Shown: one piece after another, positions 8,908 through 19,633 of the stretch | How the letters are laid out: the number at the start of each line of letters is the position of its first letter | Numbering within the stretch: the stretch's first letter is position 1 | Source: Chitinophagaceae bacterium | GTDB lineage: Bacteria; Bacteroidota; Bacteroidia; Chitinophagales; Chitinophagaceae | Direction: 5' to 3' | DNA: 64,000 nt | Assembly (NCBI GenBank): GCA_947455605.1 | Contig: CANGOX010000003.1 | Coordinates: 1-64,000 of the forward strand | Notes under the pieces: generated by a model | Databases searched by the model: none | Seen by the model: only the letters and a program-made list of their open reading frames with translations | What the model was told of the DNA's origin: nothing | Translations under genes and position numbers: made by a program

Positions 8908-9843
8908 TCAGGCAGGCTGGTAACGTTTACGAAGCAGGTGCATCATGTGTTCATTGATGGCCCATTGGTCTGCTAAGGGCTGGCGTGTATAGGGTAGTGT
9001 GGGCATATAATCCGGGGGGCCAAATTCCGTTAGGATGGTCATTTGTGTTGCTCCTTCTTTGATCTTTCGTTGTATTACTGCATCCCACCATTCCAGATGT
9101 CGCTTCACTGTTGCTTCCCATTCAGGCGCCCTTGGATCATTTACCTGTGGGCCTTCGGGATGGCCTATTCTTGCATGGATATGATCCACTTTTGATAATG
9201 CAAACTGCACTGTATCTTCCTGATCATGCAATAAGGTTTCATGTACATTACACCAGTGTGATATATCCAGTGTCATGCGCATATCCGGAAAACGGGTTAA
9301 ATACTGTTTGGCCACATGTGCAGCAAACAGAATACGGCTTCGGTGCGATTCATGGCAGATCTTAATACCGGTTTCTCTGGCAACCTGTATCGTGTACTCA
9401 ATGAACCTGTTATTCTCTTCAGCAGGAAAGAAATCCCTTCCTGAATGACAATTGATATACAAAGGCACTTGTGTTTTCTGATAAACGGCTCCATCCACCA
9501 TTGTTTTGAACTGTTGAAAATGTTTGGCCGGATTAGTATCAGAACCACCGGTTAAAAAACCGATCTCCAGTTTGTGTTTCTGTAAAGCATCAAACAACTC
9601 TTTCTGTGCAGCAGGTGTGCCGGGCCACCACATTTCTATACCATCGTATCCTGTCTTTTTTGCTTTGGCACAGAATTCATCTACGGTTCCGTTAAACCCC
9701 CAACCGGTTCCCATTACTTTCAATGAAAACCCTGCCGGTGTTTTGAATGCAGGTTTGGATGCCATTAACTCTTCAAAAGGCGTTAAGGCCAGTGTGCTTA
9801 GCGATGCTGTCATAGATAAAAATTTTCTTCTGTCGAGAGCCAT
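8908..9843 (-). CDS. Exported sugar phosphate isomerase/epimerase-like TIM-barrel protein
   Basis: The 311-residue protein begins with a twin-arginine-like signal (LDRRKFLSMTASLS). The body is a xylose isomerase-like (AP endonuclease 2) TIM barrel with metal-ligand-rich segments: GYDGIEMWWPG, HESHRSR, MTLDISHWCNVHET, HIHARIGHPEGPQV and a terminal LTEFGPP. Relatives isomerise, epimerise or dehydrate sugars, and the substrate here is unknown. The Tat-like signal places it in the periplasm with its operon partners. It is followed two bases later by the cytochrome-LRR gene. Confidence 0.85.
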   Translation of the reverse strand: MALDRRKFLSMTASLSTLALTPFEELMASKPAFKTPAGFSLKVMGTGWGFNGTVDEFCAKAKKTGYDGIEMWWPGTPAAQKELFDALQKHKLEIGFLTGGSDTNPAKHFQQFKTMVDGAVYQKTQVPLYINCHSGRDFFPAEENNRFIEYTIQVARETGIKICHESHRSRILFAAHVAKQYLTRFPDMRMTLDISHWCNVHETLLHDQEDTVQFALSKVDHIHARIGHPEGPQVNDPRAPEWEATVKRHLEWWDAVIQRKIKEGATQMTILTEFGPPDYMPTLPYTRQPLADQWAINEHMMHLLRKRYQPA

Positions 9844-9908
9844 TATATGATTGTTTGCTTTTCTATTTATCCTTTCATGATACTTCAGGTCATAAGACCA
9901 ACAGCGGC

Positions 9909-11408
9909 TTAAGCTATGATCTCATTGATCACTCTTCCATGAACATCTGTTAATCGAAAAGGCCTTCCCTGAAACTGATAGGTTAATTTCTCATGATCAA
10001 ACCCTAACTGGTTCAGGATGGTAGCCTGCACATCAAACGCGGTTGTTTTACCACTGATAGCGCTATACCCGATCTCATCTGTTTCTCCATAACTCATTCC
10101 TTTTTTAATTCCACCACCCGCCATCCAGATGGTAAAAGCTTCCGTATGATGATCTCTTCCTTTAAAAGGCATTTTCTTTCCATCCCTGTTTTCCTGCATC
10201 GGTGTTCTACCAAACTCACCACCCCAAACAACCAGGGTTTCATCAAGTAATCCTCTTTGTTTCAGATCAAGTAATAGAGCAGTAACGGGTTTATCCATGG
10301 TTCTGCATTTATTTACGAAACCATAATCAATTGCCAGGCTTTCATCTGTACCATGGCTATCCCAACCCCAATCAAATATTTGTACAAAGCGTACACCTTT
10401 CTCTACTAATTTTCTGGCTAGCAACAGATTATTCGCCAGACAGGCTTTACCGGGTTTTGTACCATACATTTCATGGATATAATCCGGTTCATCATTAATA
10501 TTCATTACATCCGGTACAGAGATCTGCATACGATACGCCATTTCATATTGTGAAATGCGGGATAATATTTCCGGGTCTTTAAACTCATCATAACTCATGC
10601 GGTTGGCTTCATTGATCGCATCTATGGATGCTTTACGAAGATCACGGTCCATGCCGGCAGGATCTTTAATGAACAGAACAGGATCTCCCTCACTTCTGCA
10701 TTGTACACCCTGGTAAACTGAAGGCAGAAACCCGCTTCCCCAAACACTTTTACCTGCGTCGGGAAATTTACCGCCTGATGTAAGTACAACAAATCCAGGA
10801 AGATTACTGTTCTCACTGCCCAAACCATACGTTGCCCATGCGCCAATGCTGGGGCGGCCTAATCTGGGGGTTCCGGTATGCATCAGCAATTGTGCAGGGC
10901 CATGATTAAATTGATCTGTTTGCATGGCCTTTAAAAAACTCACTTCATCTGCTACCGTTGCAAAATGTGGTAAGTGATCAGATACCCATGCGCCGCTTTG
11001 TCCGCGTTGTTTAAAATTAGCCTGAGGACCCATCATTTTTGGAACACCACGAATGAAGGCAAACTTTTTCCCTTCCAGTAATGATTGCGGACAATCCTGT
11101 CCATCTAACTTCATCAGGTCGGGTTTGTAATCAAATAATTCCAATTGAGAGGGCGCACCCGCCATATGTAAATAAATAACCGACTTGGCCTTTGCAGGAA
11201 AATGGGGAGCATGGGGCAATAAGGGATTATCGCTGTTAAAGATGGCCGTACCGTCTTTTGACCCCAACCAATTACAACCGCTTAAAAATGAGCCAAGCGC
11301 CATACTTCCCATTCCCAAAAAACAATCTTTGAAGAAAACCCTACGCGTAGCCAGCTCCAGATTCTTCAATCTAGCTTCTTCAAATATGCGCTCATTGTTT
11401 TTACTCAT
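9909..11408 (-). CDS. DUF1501 family exported protein
   Basis: This is a DUF1501 protein of about 499 residues, related to the alkaline phosphatase/sulfatase fold, with a twin-arginine signal TRRVFFKD at about 22-27 and a hydrophobic stretch after it. DUF1501 proteins are nearly always encoded next to PSCyt1/DUF1549/DUF1553 cytochrome proteins, as here. Their reaction is not established. The track starts the ORF at 11435, which overlaps the upstream gene by 23 bases. The ATG at 11408 follows that gene's stop by four bases (TAAGACCATG) and is preferred. Confidence 0.88.
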   Translation of the reverse strand: MSKNNERIFEEARLKNLELATRRVFFKDCFLGMGSMALGSFLSGCNWLGSKDGTAIFNSDNPLLPHAPHFPAKAKSVIYLHMAGAPSQLELFDYKPDLMKLDGQDCPQSLLEGKKFAFIRGVPKMMGPQANFKQRGQSGAWVSDHLPHFATVADEVSFLKAMQTDQFNHGPAQLLMHTGTPRLGRPSIGAWATYGLGSENSNLPGFVVLTSGGKFPDAGKSVWGSGFLPSVYQGVQCRSEGDPVLFIKDPAGMDRDLRKASIDAINEANRMSYDEFKDPEILSRISQYEMAYRMQISVPDVMNINDEPDYIHEMYGTKPGKACLANNLLLARKLVEKGVRFVQIFDWGWDSHGTDESLAIDYGFVNKCRTMDKPVTALLLDLKQRGLLDETLVVWGGEFGRTPMQENRDGKKMPFKGRDHHTEAFTIWMAGGGIKKGMSYGETDEIGYSAISGKTTAFDVQATILNQLGFDHEKLTYQFQGRPFRLTDVHGRVINEIIA

Positions 11409-11412
11409 GGTC

Positions 11413-14172
11413 TTAATTCTTTGTAATGAATTCATCCATATTCATCATCGCACCTGCCACTACAACCAATGCTGCGGTAGTGGGTGTTTGTTTTTCTTTC
11501 TGGTTTCCTGCCATCAGTTTCATTTTCTCTTCATCGCTGCGGAAGCGATTGTATGCATTCATATATAGTTTCTCAAAAATCATTTCCTTTTCCGGTGTAA
11601 TGGGTGTAAACAATGCCAGTTCATACCCTTTACTGATCTGCTTTTTCAGATCATCTCCACCCAAAGCCTGCATACGATAGGCAAAGAATTGCGCCATTTC
11701 AATATAGGCAGAATCATTCAGGGTTGTGAGGGATTGTAAAGGTGTGTTGGTACGGATCCTTCTGGCTGTGCATACTTCCCGCGAAGTGCCATCAAAAGTA
11801 ATCATAGATGGATAAGGTGCAGAGCGCTTCCAGTAGGTATACATCGCGCGTCTGTACTGATCACAGCTATCGCTTTTTTTCCAGGAAGCTCCGTTCCATG
11901 GCGACATCCATATCCCTTCCGGCTGGTAAGGGAATACGCCCGGACCATACATCTTCTCACATAACAAACCGCTTACCGTTAAAGCCTGGTCGCGGATCTG
12001 TTCTGCAGATAGTCTCACACGCGGACCTCTTGCATAATATTTATTGAAGGGGTCTTTCTCCAAACCATCCTTACTCATTTTCGTATCCTGCCGGTAAGTA
12101 GCCGACATCACAATTTCTTTCATCAGTTTTTTCAGATCCCAGGAATAATCATTCATCAGCTTCCATGCCAGATGATCCAGTAATTCTTTGTGAGTGGGTT
12201 GAATACCTTGTGTACCTAAGTCTTCCAGCGTTTCTGCAATACCCTGACCAAAGAACTGTTCCCAGATCCTGTTTACAATTGTGCGGGAAGTGAGTGGATT
12301 TTTTTTATCAGTAACCCACATCGCCAATCCCATACGGTTTCGAGGTGCATTGGCGGGCAAAGAGCCTAATGATTGTGGAATATCCGCTTGTACGAGTTTT
12401 CCTTTTACCAACCAGTTACCTCTTTCAAAAACATTTGTGGGCCTGAATAATTCTTTAGGATTCTCAACCATTACGGGAGTGATGGTTACCTGTTTGGAAA
12501 CAAGGAGATCATTAAAATATTTATATGCACTATCATATCCTTTCAAACCTTTACCGGGAAAGGGATCTGTAATAAAGAACCAGTCGAATTGCATACCGGT
12601 TTCTTCAGGAGTGGCAAGATTCTTATTCTGATACGTAAAATAGAGATCATGCGCTCCTTGCATAACGGGCAGTGGTAAAGAACTGATCTTCCAGCCCCCT
12701 TTTGAATCTTCTACATTCACCATGGCAACAATTGTTCCGTCAGGTTGATCAAGATGAATGACCCATTTGCCACCGGGCTTCCAGCTTTTATACCGATAAG
12801 ATAATTGGGAATGATTGGCAAAATCCACATTCGGAATTCTGGCAGATCCATTATTTCTTAATACCAGCCATTTGGTATCTGTTAATGCACTATTGATGAG
12901 ATGATCTGCAGCGATAGAATTGATAGCAGGTTGCCCGGTTTTTACAAAACCGATCAATTCCTTTTCGCGGTTACCTGAAATTTGATGCAACCAATCTTTG
13001 AGTTGCAAAAACTTTACGCTGTCTGCTTTGTGGAACTCCTTCAGTAATGGGTAATCATCATACGTGTCTTCATCCCTTGTATTATTGAAGAAAGCCATGA
13101 ATTTATAATACTCTTCATGTTTAAAGGGATCATATGGATGGCTATGACATTGCACACAGGCAAAGGTGGTTCCCATAACGGTTTCCCATGTGGTGTTTAC
13201 ACGATCGATTACTGCGGCGGTTCTGAATTCTTCGTTATCGGTTCCGCCTTCATCATTGGTCATGGTATTACGATGAAAGGCTGTGGCAATGTACTGAGCA
13301 TCTGTTGGATTGGGTAGCAGATCCCCTGCTAATTGCTCGGTTAAAAATTCATTGTAAGGTTTGTTCTCATTAAATGCATGGATCAGCCAGTCGCGGTAAC
13401 GCCAGATAGAGCGCCAATCGTCACGTTCATAACCTTTGGTATCTGCATACCGTGCAAGGTCCATCCACATGGCTGCCCAGCGTTCACCGTAATGAGGCGA
13501 GGACAACAAAGTATCTACTAATTTTTCGTAAGCATCTGTACGGGTATCTTTTAAAAAGTGACCGGCTAATGAACTTGATGCAGGCAACCCCGTAATATCC
13601 AGGCTTACACGACGGAGTAATGTTGCCTTATCCGCTTCAGCTGAAGGCTTTAATCCTTCCTCTCTCATTTTCTGATAAGTAAAATGGTCCACATCATTAT
13701 ACACCCATGATCCTCCACCGCTGGTGCCAAATAACCAATTATCTACTTTAGGAACTGCTGTTGACTGCACAGGTACATAAGCCCAATGATCGCCCCAATT
13801 GGCCCCTTGTTTGATCCATTTTTTAAGGGTAGCAATTTCGTCATCGGTAAGTGGCGGATGTTTATAAGGCATCCTTTCTTCCGGATCTTTTAAGGTTAAA
13901 CGCCTGATCAATTCACTATGCGAAGGATCGCCGGGAATGATAGCGGGTTTGCCGGATTTGTTTACAGCCAAAGCATCAGAACGAAACAACAAACTAAAAC
14001 CACTCTGTCTTTTCACACCACCATGGCAGGTGATACATTTTTTATTAAAGATGGGTTTGATCTCCGTGTTATAATCTACTGAATGACCTGCTGTTACCCA
14101 CGCAAAACCTGCAGCGCCAAGTGCGATGATCAGAATGATCCAGACAATCTTGTTCAACCGGGGCAATCGCAT
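11413..14172 (-). CDS. Planctomycete-type cytochrome protein: PSCyt1 + DUF1549 + DUF1553
   Basis: The 919-residue protein has an N-terminal membrane anchor (about 8-28). A PSCyt1 heme motif CITCH follows at 46-50. DUF1549 covers roughly 180-380 and contains a second motif CVQCHSHPYDPF, and DUF1553 covers roughly 600-870 (NRIWEQFFGQGI and LNDSAYIEMAQFFAYR). The N-in anchor and CxxCH motifs put it in the periplasm. It is first gene of a four-gene operon whose products all carry an export signal or membrane anchor. The set resembles gene groups abundant in Planctomycetes and found in Bacteroidota, thought to handle complex sugars; the chemistry is unproven. Confidence 0.92.
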   Translation of the reverse strand: MRLPRLNKIVWIILIIALGAAGFAWVTAGHSVDYNTEIKPIFNKKCITCHGGVKRQSGFSLLFRSDALAVNKSGKPAIIPGDPSHSELIRRLTLKDPEERMPYKHPPLTDDEIATLKKWIKQGANWGDHWAYVPVQSTAVPKVDNWLFGTSGGGSWVYNDVDHFTYQKMREEGLKPSAEADKATLLRRVSLDITGLPASSSLAGHFLKDTRTDAYEKLVDTLLSSPHYGERWAAMWMDLARYADTKGYERDDWRSIWRYRDWLIHAFNENKPYNEFLTEQLAGDLLPNPTDAQYIATAFHRNTMTNDEGGTDNEEFRTAAVIDRVNTTWETVMGTTFACVQCHSHPYDPFKHEEYYKFMAFFNNTRDEDTYDDYPLLKEFHKADSVKFLQLKDWLHQISGNREKELIGFVKTGQPAINSIAADHLINSALTDTKWLVLRNNGSARIPNVDFANHSQLSYRYKSWKPGGKWVIHLDQPDGTIVAMVNVEDSKGGWKISSLPLPVMQGAHDLYFTYQNKNLATPEETGMQFDWFFITDPFPGKGLKGYDSAYKYFNDLLVSKQVTITPVMVENPKELFRPTNVFERGNWLVKGKLVQADIPQSLGSLPANAPRNRMGLAMWVTDKKNPLTSRTIVNRIWEQFFGQGIAETLEDLGTQGIQPTHKELLDHLAWKLMNDYSWDLKKLMKEIVMSATYRQDTKMSKDGLEKDPFNKYYARGPRVRLSAEQIRDQALTVSGLLCEKMYGPGVFPYQPEGIWMSPWNGASWKKSDSCDQYRRAMYTYWKRSAPYPSMITFDGTSREVCTARRIRTNTPLQSLTTLNDSAYIEMAQFFAYRMQALGGDDLKKQISKGYELALFTPITPEKEMIFEKLYMNAYNRFRSDEEKMKLMAGNQKEKQTPTTAALVVVAGAMMNMDEFITKN

Positions 14173-14227
14173 GCAGAAAGTTTATCGTTTTAAAGTTATA
14201 CTTTTTTGCTATCCGCAGAAAACAAGT

Positions 14228-14260
14228 TTGGCTCAATTCCACATGTTGGAACTGAGCCAA
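14228..14260 (-). terminator. Terminator after the amidohydrolase lipoprotein gene
   Basis: TTGGCTCA-rich arms (14228-14241 and 14247-14260) pair at 13 of 14 positions around a five-base loop. On the minus strand they are followed by a T-containing AAACTTGTTTT. The arrangement fits transcription ending 40-75 bases past the stop at 14302. Confidence 0.7.
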
Positions 14261-14301
14261 TACCGGTATTCAATTACTAACTCCTAATTATTAATTGCTA
14301 A

Positions 14302-15924
14302 TTAATGGACTTTCTTCCCCCCAAGGTAGGTGGCACTCACTTTCACATTCAATATGTCCATCTCTGCTACTTTCATCAGGTCCTTATCAAGAATAATAAA
14401 ATCCGCTTTCTTACCAGCTTCCAAACTACCCACTTCCTTTTCTAAAAAGCTTGCTTTTGCTGCCCAGATGGTCATGCCCTTAATGGTTTCTTCTCTTGTC
14501 AATGCATTTTCTTTCTGAAATCCATCAGCCGGAAAACTTTTCGCATCTTTTCTGGCTACAGATGCCAGAAATGTTTTGAACGGAGAAATATCCTCCACCG
14601 GAAAATCGGTTCCCAATGGCATCCATCCATTTTGCTGCAGTAATTGTTTGAAGGCATATCCTCCTTTCAATCTTTCCTTTCCCAATCTTTCTTCAGCCCA
14701 ATACATATCGCTGGTTGCATGGGTAGGTTGTACAGAAGGAATAATACTTGCAGAGCCAAACAGATCAAAGTCATTCTGATTGATGATCTGTGCATGCTCG
14801 ATCCGCCAGCGTTTGTCGTTCTTTCCTTTTAAATATTTATTGTAAACATTCAGGATCTCACGATTGGCGCTATCCCCGATCGCATGCGTACACATCTGAA
14901 AATCTGTTGTTGCCAACACCTTAGCCAATGAATCGTAGTGCGATTTGTTTCTCAGTAAAAATCCCTGCCAACCCGGTTTATCGTTGTAGGGTTGTAGTAA
15001 ACAGGCACCCCTGCTTCCCAATGCACCATCTGCATACACTTTAAAACCATGCACAAATAATTTATCTGTTTTATAGGGACCTTTTTTAAGGTAGACATTC
15101 AGGTTCTCATCATTATCACTCAACATCACAAATAAACGCATATCCAGTTTGCCTGTTTTTTGTAATGTATCAATCGCATCAACATCTCTATATCCCAATC
15201 CGCAATCTGTGATGGTTGTCAACCCCTGCTCAAAACAATTCTTCTGCGCAGCCTGTAACCATTGTGTATACAGCCCCTTGGTGGGTGCCGGAATCTGTTC
15301 ATACACTTTATCATCGCCGTTATCGATCAATACACCTGTCAGTTTTCCGTCTTTCACTTCTATGGCGCCACCTACAATGGTTTGTCCGGCTTTGATGCCT
15401 GCAAGGTCCATTGCTTTCTGGTTGGCAATAGAAGCATGCCCGTCAATTCTTTTCAGGATCACCGGTTTATCAGGAAAAAGCTGATTAAGTTTTTCATTTG
15501 ATGGATAGGTCTTACCCGGCCAGCGGTTCTGGTCCCAGCCACGCCCCTGTATCCATGGCAGATCGGGATGTTTTTCTGCAAACACCTTTACTCTTTCCAA
15601 AGCTTCTTCCCATGATGTGGTACCAAACAGATCCACCTGAAATAAAGAACTTCCATATCCCACAAAATGTGCATGCGCATCAATAAAACCGGGATACACC
15701 GCAAATCCTTTGGCATCAATACTTTGCACAGCTGTATATTTTGAAAGGATCTCTTCATTCTTACCAACCGCCACGATCAACCCATCTTTCACTGCCATCG
15801 CTTCTGCTATATAAAAAGAAGCATCTACAGTATAAACCGTTGCATGATGAATGATGGTATCTACTTTATTCTTTCCGCAAGAGGAGAGAATGATCAATAA
15901 AGCAATGGAAAGGTATTTTCTCAT
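14302..15924 (-). CDS. Amidohydrolase family 3 (YtcJ-like) lipoprotein
   Basis: The 540-residue protein starts with a lipoprotein signal and lipobox (ILSSC, Cys16). The amidohydrolase fold shows GFIDAHAHF near 80 with metal-ligand histidines, DGHAS near 165, a CTHAIGDSANRE segment, WRIEHAQII and a late GTDFPVED. It is close to YtcJ-type metal-dependent hydrolases and N-substituted formamide deformylase-like proteins. The substrate is unknown, and the position is probably periplasm-facing and membrane-anchored. It lies downstream of, and on the same strand as, the AraC regulator gene with a 67-base gap, so regulation by that protein is possible but not shown. Confidence 0.88.
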   Translation of the reverse strand: MRKYLSIALLIILSSCGKNKVDTIIHHATVYTVDASFYIAEAMAVKDGLIVAVGKNEEILSKYTAVQSIDAKGFAVYPGFIDAHAHFVGYGSSLFQVDLFGTTSWEEALERVKVFAEKHPDLPWIQGRGWDQNRWPGKTYPSNEKLNQLFPDKPVILKRIDGHASIANQKAMDLAGIKAGQTIVGGAIEVKDGKLTGVLIDNGDDKVYEQIPAPTKGLYTQWLQAAQKNCFEQGLTTITDCGLGYRDVDAIDTLQKTGKLDMRLFVMLSDNDENLNVYLKKGPYKTDKLFVHGFKVYADGALGSRGACLLQPYNDKPGWQGFLLRNKSHYDSLAKVLATTDFQMCTHAIGDSANREILNVYNKYLKGKNDKRWRIEHAQIINQNDFDLFGSASIIPSVQPTHATSDMYWAEERLGKERLKGGYAFKQLLQQNGWMPLGTDFPVEDISPFKTFLASVARKDAKSFPADGFQKENALTREETIKGMTIWAAKASFLEKEVGSLEAGKKADFIILDKDLMKVAEMDILNVKVSATYLGGKKVH

Positions 15925-15991
15925 AATAGGTGATTATGGAATAAAGTTACAGTACGAGAAGGAAAATTCTATATCGAATAAAGGAGGAACC

Positions 15992-16903
15992 TTATTTAAG
16001 AAGTTCACACGGCTTCAACCCCGTATGTTTCTTAAATGCTGCAGAAAAATGCGAAATAGAGGAATAACCGAGCAAGGCAGAAACATCGGTAACACTCAAG
16101 CCTTTTTCATACAAAAGGTATTTTGCGTGTTCCATTCTCTGTTGCTGGTAAAAATCAAATATGGTGGTGCCAAAAACTTCCTTGAAACCTTTTTTGAGGT
16201 AACATTCGTTCATGGCCACTTTGCGGCTGAGTTCTTTAATGGTGATGGGGTCACCGATATGCTGCAGCAAAATTTCTCTTGACTGGTAAATCCTGTCTCT
16301 GCCACTTGCATCTGCCAGAAATTTACAGCTGAACCCTTCTTCTTTTTCTTCTACCAGACATTCCAGACTGTACAATAACAGTTCATGAATTTTGGCGTTC
16401 ACAAAAATATTTTCCAATGCACCGGAATAGCTGTGGTTCAATAAACCGTCCAGTACATTTCTTTTCTTCAAACAAACCGGGAAGATCTTGGTGAATGCAT
16501 TTGGGTGTTTAAAAGCCAGTACTTCATCCTTATGCGTATTCACTTTCACGTTATGCACAAACTGGTGCAGAAAAGTAGCGGTGAAATGAAAAGTAAATAC
16601 ATCCACCGTTTGGTGTTTACCACTGCAGTTATTGGTGGGTAGCTGCCCACATTGCGCGCAACTTCTTTCTTCGCAATAACGGTTACCTGTGGTACAATAA
16701 CGAAGTTCGAGGTAGTTCTCAGCAGGTTTTTTGGTATTGTAATGGTATACCATCATGCCGGTATCTTCTGCCACCCAGGAGTGCTGGGCATAGTAACGCT
16801 TGATGTTGTATTGAATAGAGCCGGGAATGTTCTGGCTTTTTTCAAACAACAGGTCCATGCTGGGTTCTATGCCACCACGGTGCGATACTTTCAATATGTC
16901 CAT
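15992..16903 (-). CDS. AraC family transcriptional regulator with cysteine-rich N-terminal region
   Basis: The C-terminal third is a standard AraC two-HTH domain (ITIKELSRKVAMNECYLKKGF, then SVTDVSALLGYSSISHFSAAF). The N-terminal part is unlike the usual sugar-binding cupin. It has five cysteines in the pattern C-x6-C-x4-C-x2-C-x7-C (about residues 70-93), which may bind metal or sense redox state; that is inference. The track starts at 16915, but a -7 element (TAATTTTG) ends only eight bases upstream of that ATG. The ATG at 16903 is therefore preferred. The amidohydrolase gene downstream is the nearest candidate target. Confidence 0.85.
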   Translation of the reverse strand: MDILKVSHRGGIEPSMDLLFEKSQNIPGSIQYNIKRYYAQHSWVAEDTGMMVYHYNTKKPAENYLELRYCTTGNRYCEERSCAQCGQLPTNNCSGKHQTVDVFTFHFTATFLHQFVHNVKVNTHKDEVLAFKHPNAFTKIFPVCLKKRNVLDGLLNHSYSGALENIFVNAKIHELLLYSLECLVEEKEEGFSCKFLADASGRDRIYQSREILLQHIGDPITIKELSRKVAMNECYLKKGFKEVFGTTIFDFYQQQRMEHAKYLLYEKGLSVTDVSALLGYSSISHFSAAFKKHTGLKPCELLK

Positions 16904-16922
16904 TACCTGTACCATCGAAATA

Positions 16923-16930
16923 CAAAATTA
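16923..16930 (-). promoter_or_regulatory. -7 element TAATTTTG of the AraC regulator gene
   Basis: This is an exact TAnnTTTG on the minus strand. It lies 20 bases from the preferred ATG at 16903 and 8 from the ATG at 16915, so it bears on the start choice. Confidence 0.5.
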
Positions 16931-17025
16931 ATGTATAAACATCTAATTTACAAGTTAAGGCTTTCCCAACATGTCATTTGCGCGTCATTTCCTGCATCCA
17001 CATGGCACCTGAAAATGGGGAAAAA

Positions 17026-17071
17026 TAGCTTTGTTTTCAGCCTAAAAAACCCTTTATTTTCATTAGCTTTG
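17026..17071 (+). promoter_or_regulatory. Two tandem -7 elements TAGCTTTG upstream of gyrB
   Basis: Identical TAGCTTTG octamers occur at 17026-17033 and 17064-17071, 38 bases apart. The second is 45 bases before the gyrB ATG. This could be two promoters for gyrB; no clear -33 boxes are visible. Confidence 0.5.
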
Positions 17072-17106
17072 CCCACTTCTGATTTTTACTTAAAACACAG
17101 GACTGA

Positions 17107-19095
<1,989 letters not shown>

Positions 19096-19100
19096 ATTTT

Positions 19101-19205
19101 GACCATAGACCATGGTCGATATTCTATAGAAAAAGCCGGTATTTGATGCCGGCTTTTTCATTTTAAACAATTCCGGCCATGGACCATGAACTATGGACCA
19201 TCAAC
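19101..19205. repeat. CCATAGACCATGG-type inverted words flanking the gyrB terminator
   Basis: GACCATAGACCATGGTC (19101-19117) and GGACCATGAACTATGGACC (19181-19199) are related words in opposite orientation on either side of the terminator hairpin. The rest of the 206-base gap up to 19302 holds no gene that I can see. Related words occur at 5881-5912 and 61583-61660. Confidence 0.6.
19130..19158 (+). terminator. Intrinsic terminator after gyrB
   Basis: A perfect ten-base stem AAAAAGCCGG / CCGGCTTTTT with a nine-base loop lies about 35 bases past the stop. The A- and T-tracts are symmetrical, so it could work both ways. Confidence 0.88.
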
Positions 19206-19302
19206 AGGCCCAAGCTAGAAATTTCACTTTCCACCAAAAATTTGGTAGCTTGTGCCCTATAACAACCCATTGTTTATCTACTAACAATTAAATTCTAAGC
19301 AC

Positions 19303-19509
19303 ATGGACACTTCAAAAATGATCAAAGCATATTGCCTCAAGACAAAGGAAAAAAACGTTCCTATGCAGGATGCAGTAGTTACTAAAACAGCAAAAGGTGG
19401 CTATATGGCAGGCGGTCACGACGGTAAAGGAAATAAAATGGCCGCTATCTTAAGCGAAGCCAAAGCCTTACAAGCGATTGCAGATGGCGTTGCCACCAAA
19501 GGATTCTAA
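19303..19509 (+). CDS. Small conserved-looking protein, possibly a zinc-less DUF5679 relative
   Basis: This 68-residue basic protein has no signal peptide. Its N-terminal half (IKAYCLKTKEKNVPMQDAVVTK, then GGYMAGG) looks like the start of DUF5679 zinc-ribbon proteins. However, the usual CxxC pairs are reduced to a single Cys (C11, CLKT), and the second knuckle is replaced by glycine- and lysine-rich sequence. A short alanine-rich helix follows. The DUF5679 link is from memory and is tentative; no function is assigned. The gene is isolated between two strong terminators, which supports a discrete transcript. Confidence 0.75.
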   Translation: MDTSKMIKAYCLKTKEKNVPMQDAVVTKTAKGGYMAGGHDGKGNKMAAILSEAKALQAIADGVATKGF

Positions 19510-19533
19510 GCCAGAAAAAGAACAAATTATTGG

Positions 19534-19564
19534 ATCCGGCCTTAAATGGGGCCGGATTTTTTTT
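19534..19564 (+). terminator. Intrinsic terminator after the 68-residue protein gene
   Basis: An eight-base perfect stem ATCCGGCC / GGCCGGAT with an eight-base loop is followed by seven or more T residues, 25 bases after the stop codon. Confidence 0.92.
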
Positions 19565-19633
19565 GCTCCTTCAGACCACCGTTGAAATTGATTAACCAAG
19601 AAGGGACAAGGACACAAGATTTTCACGAAAGGA

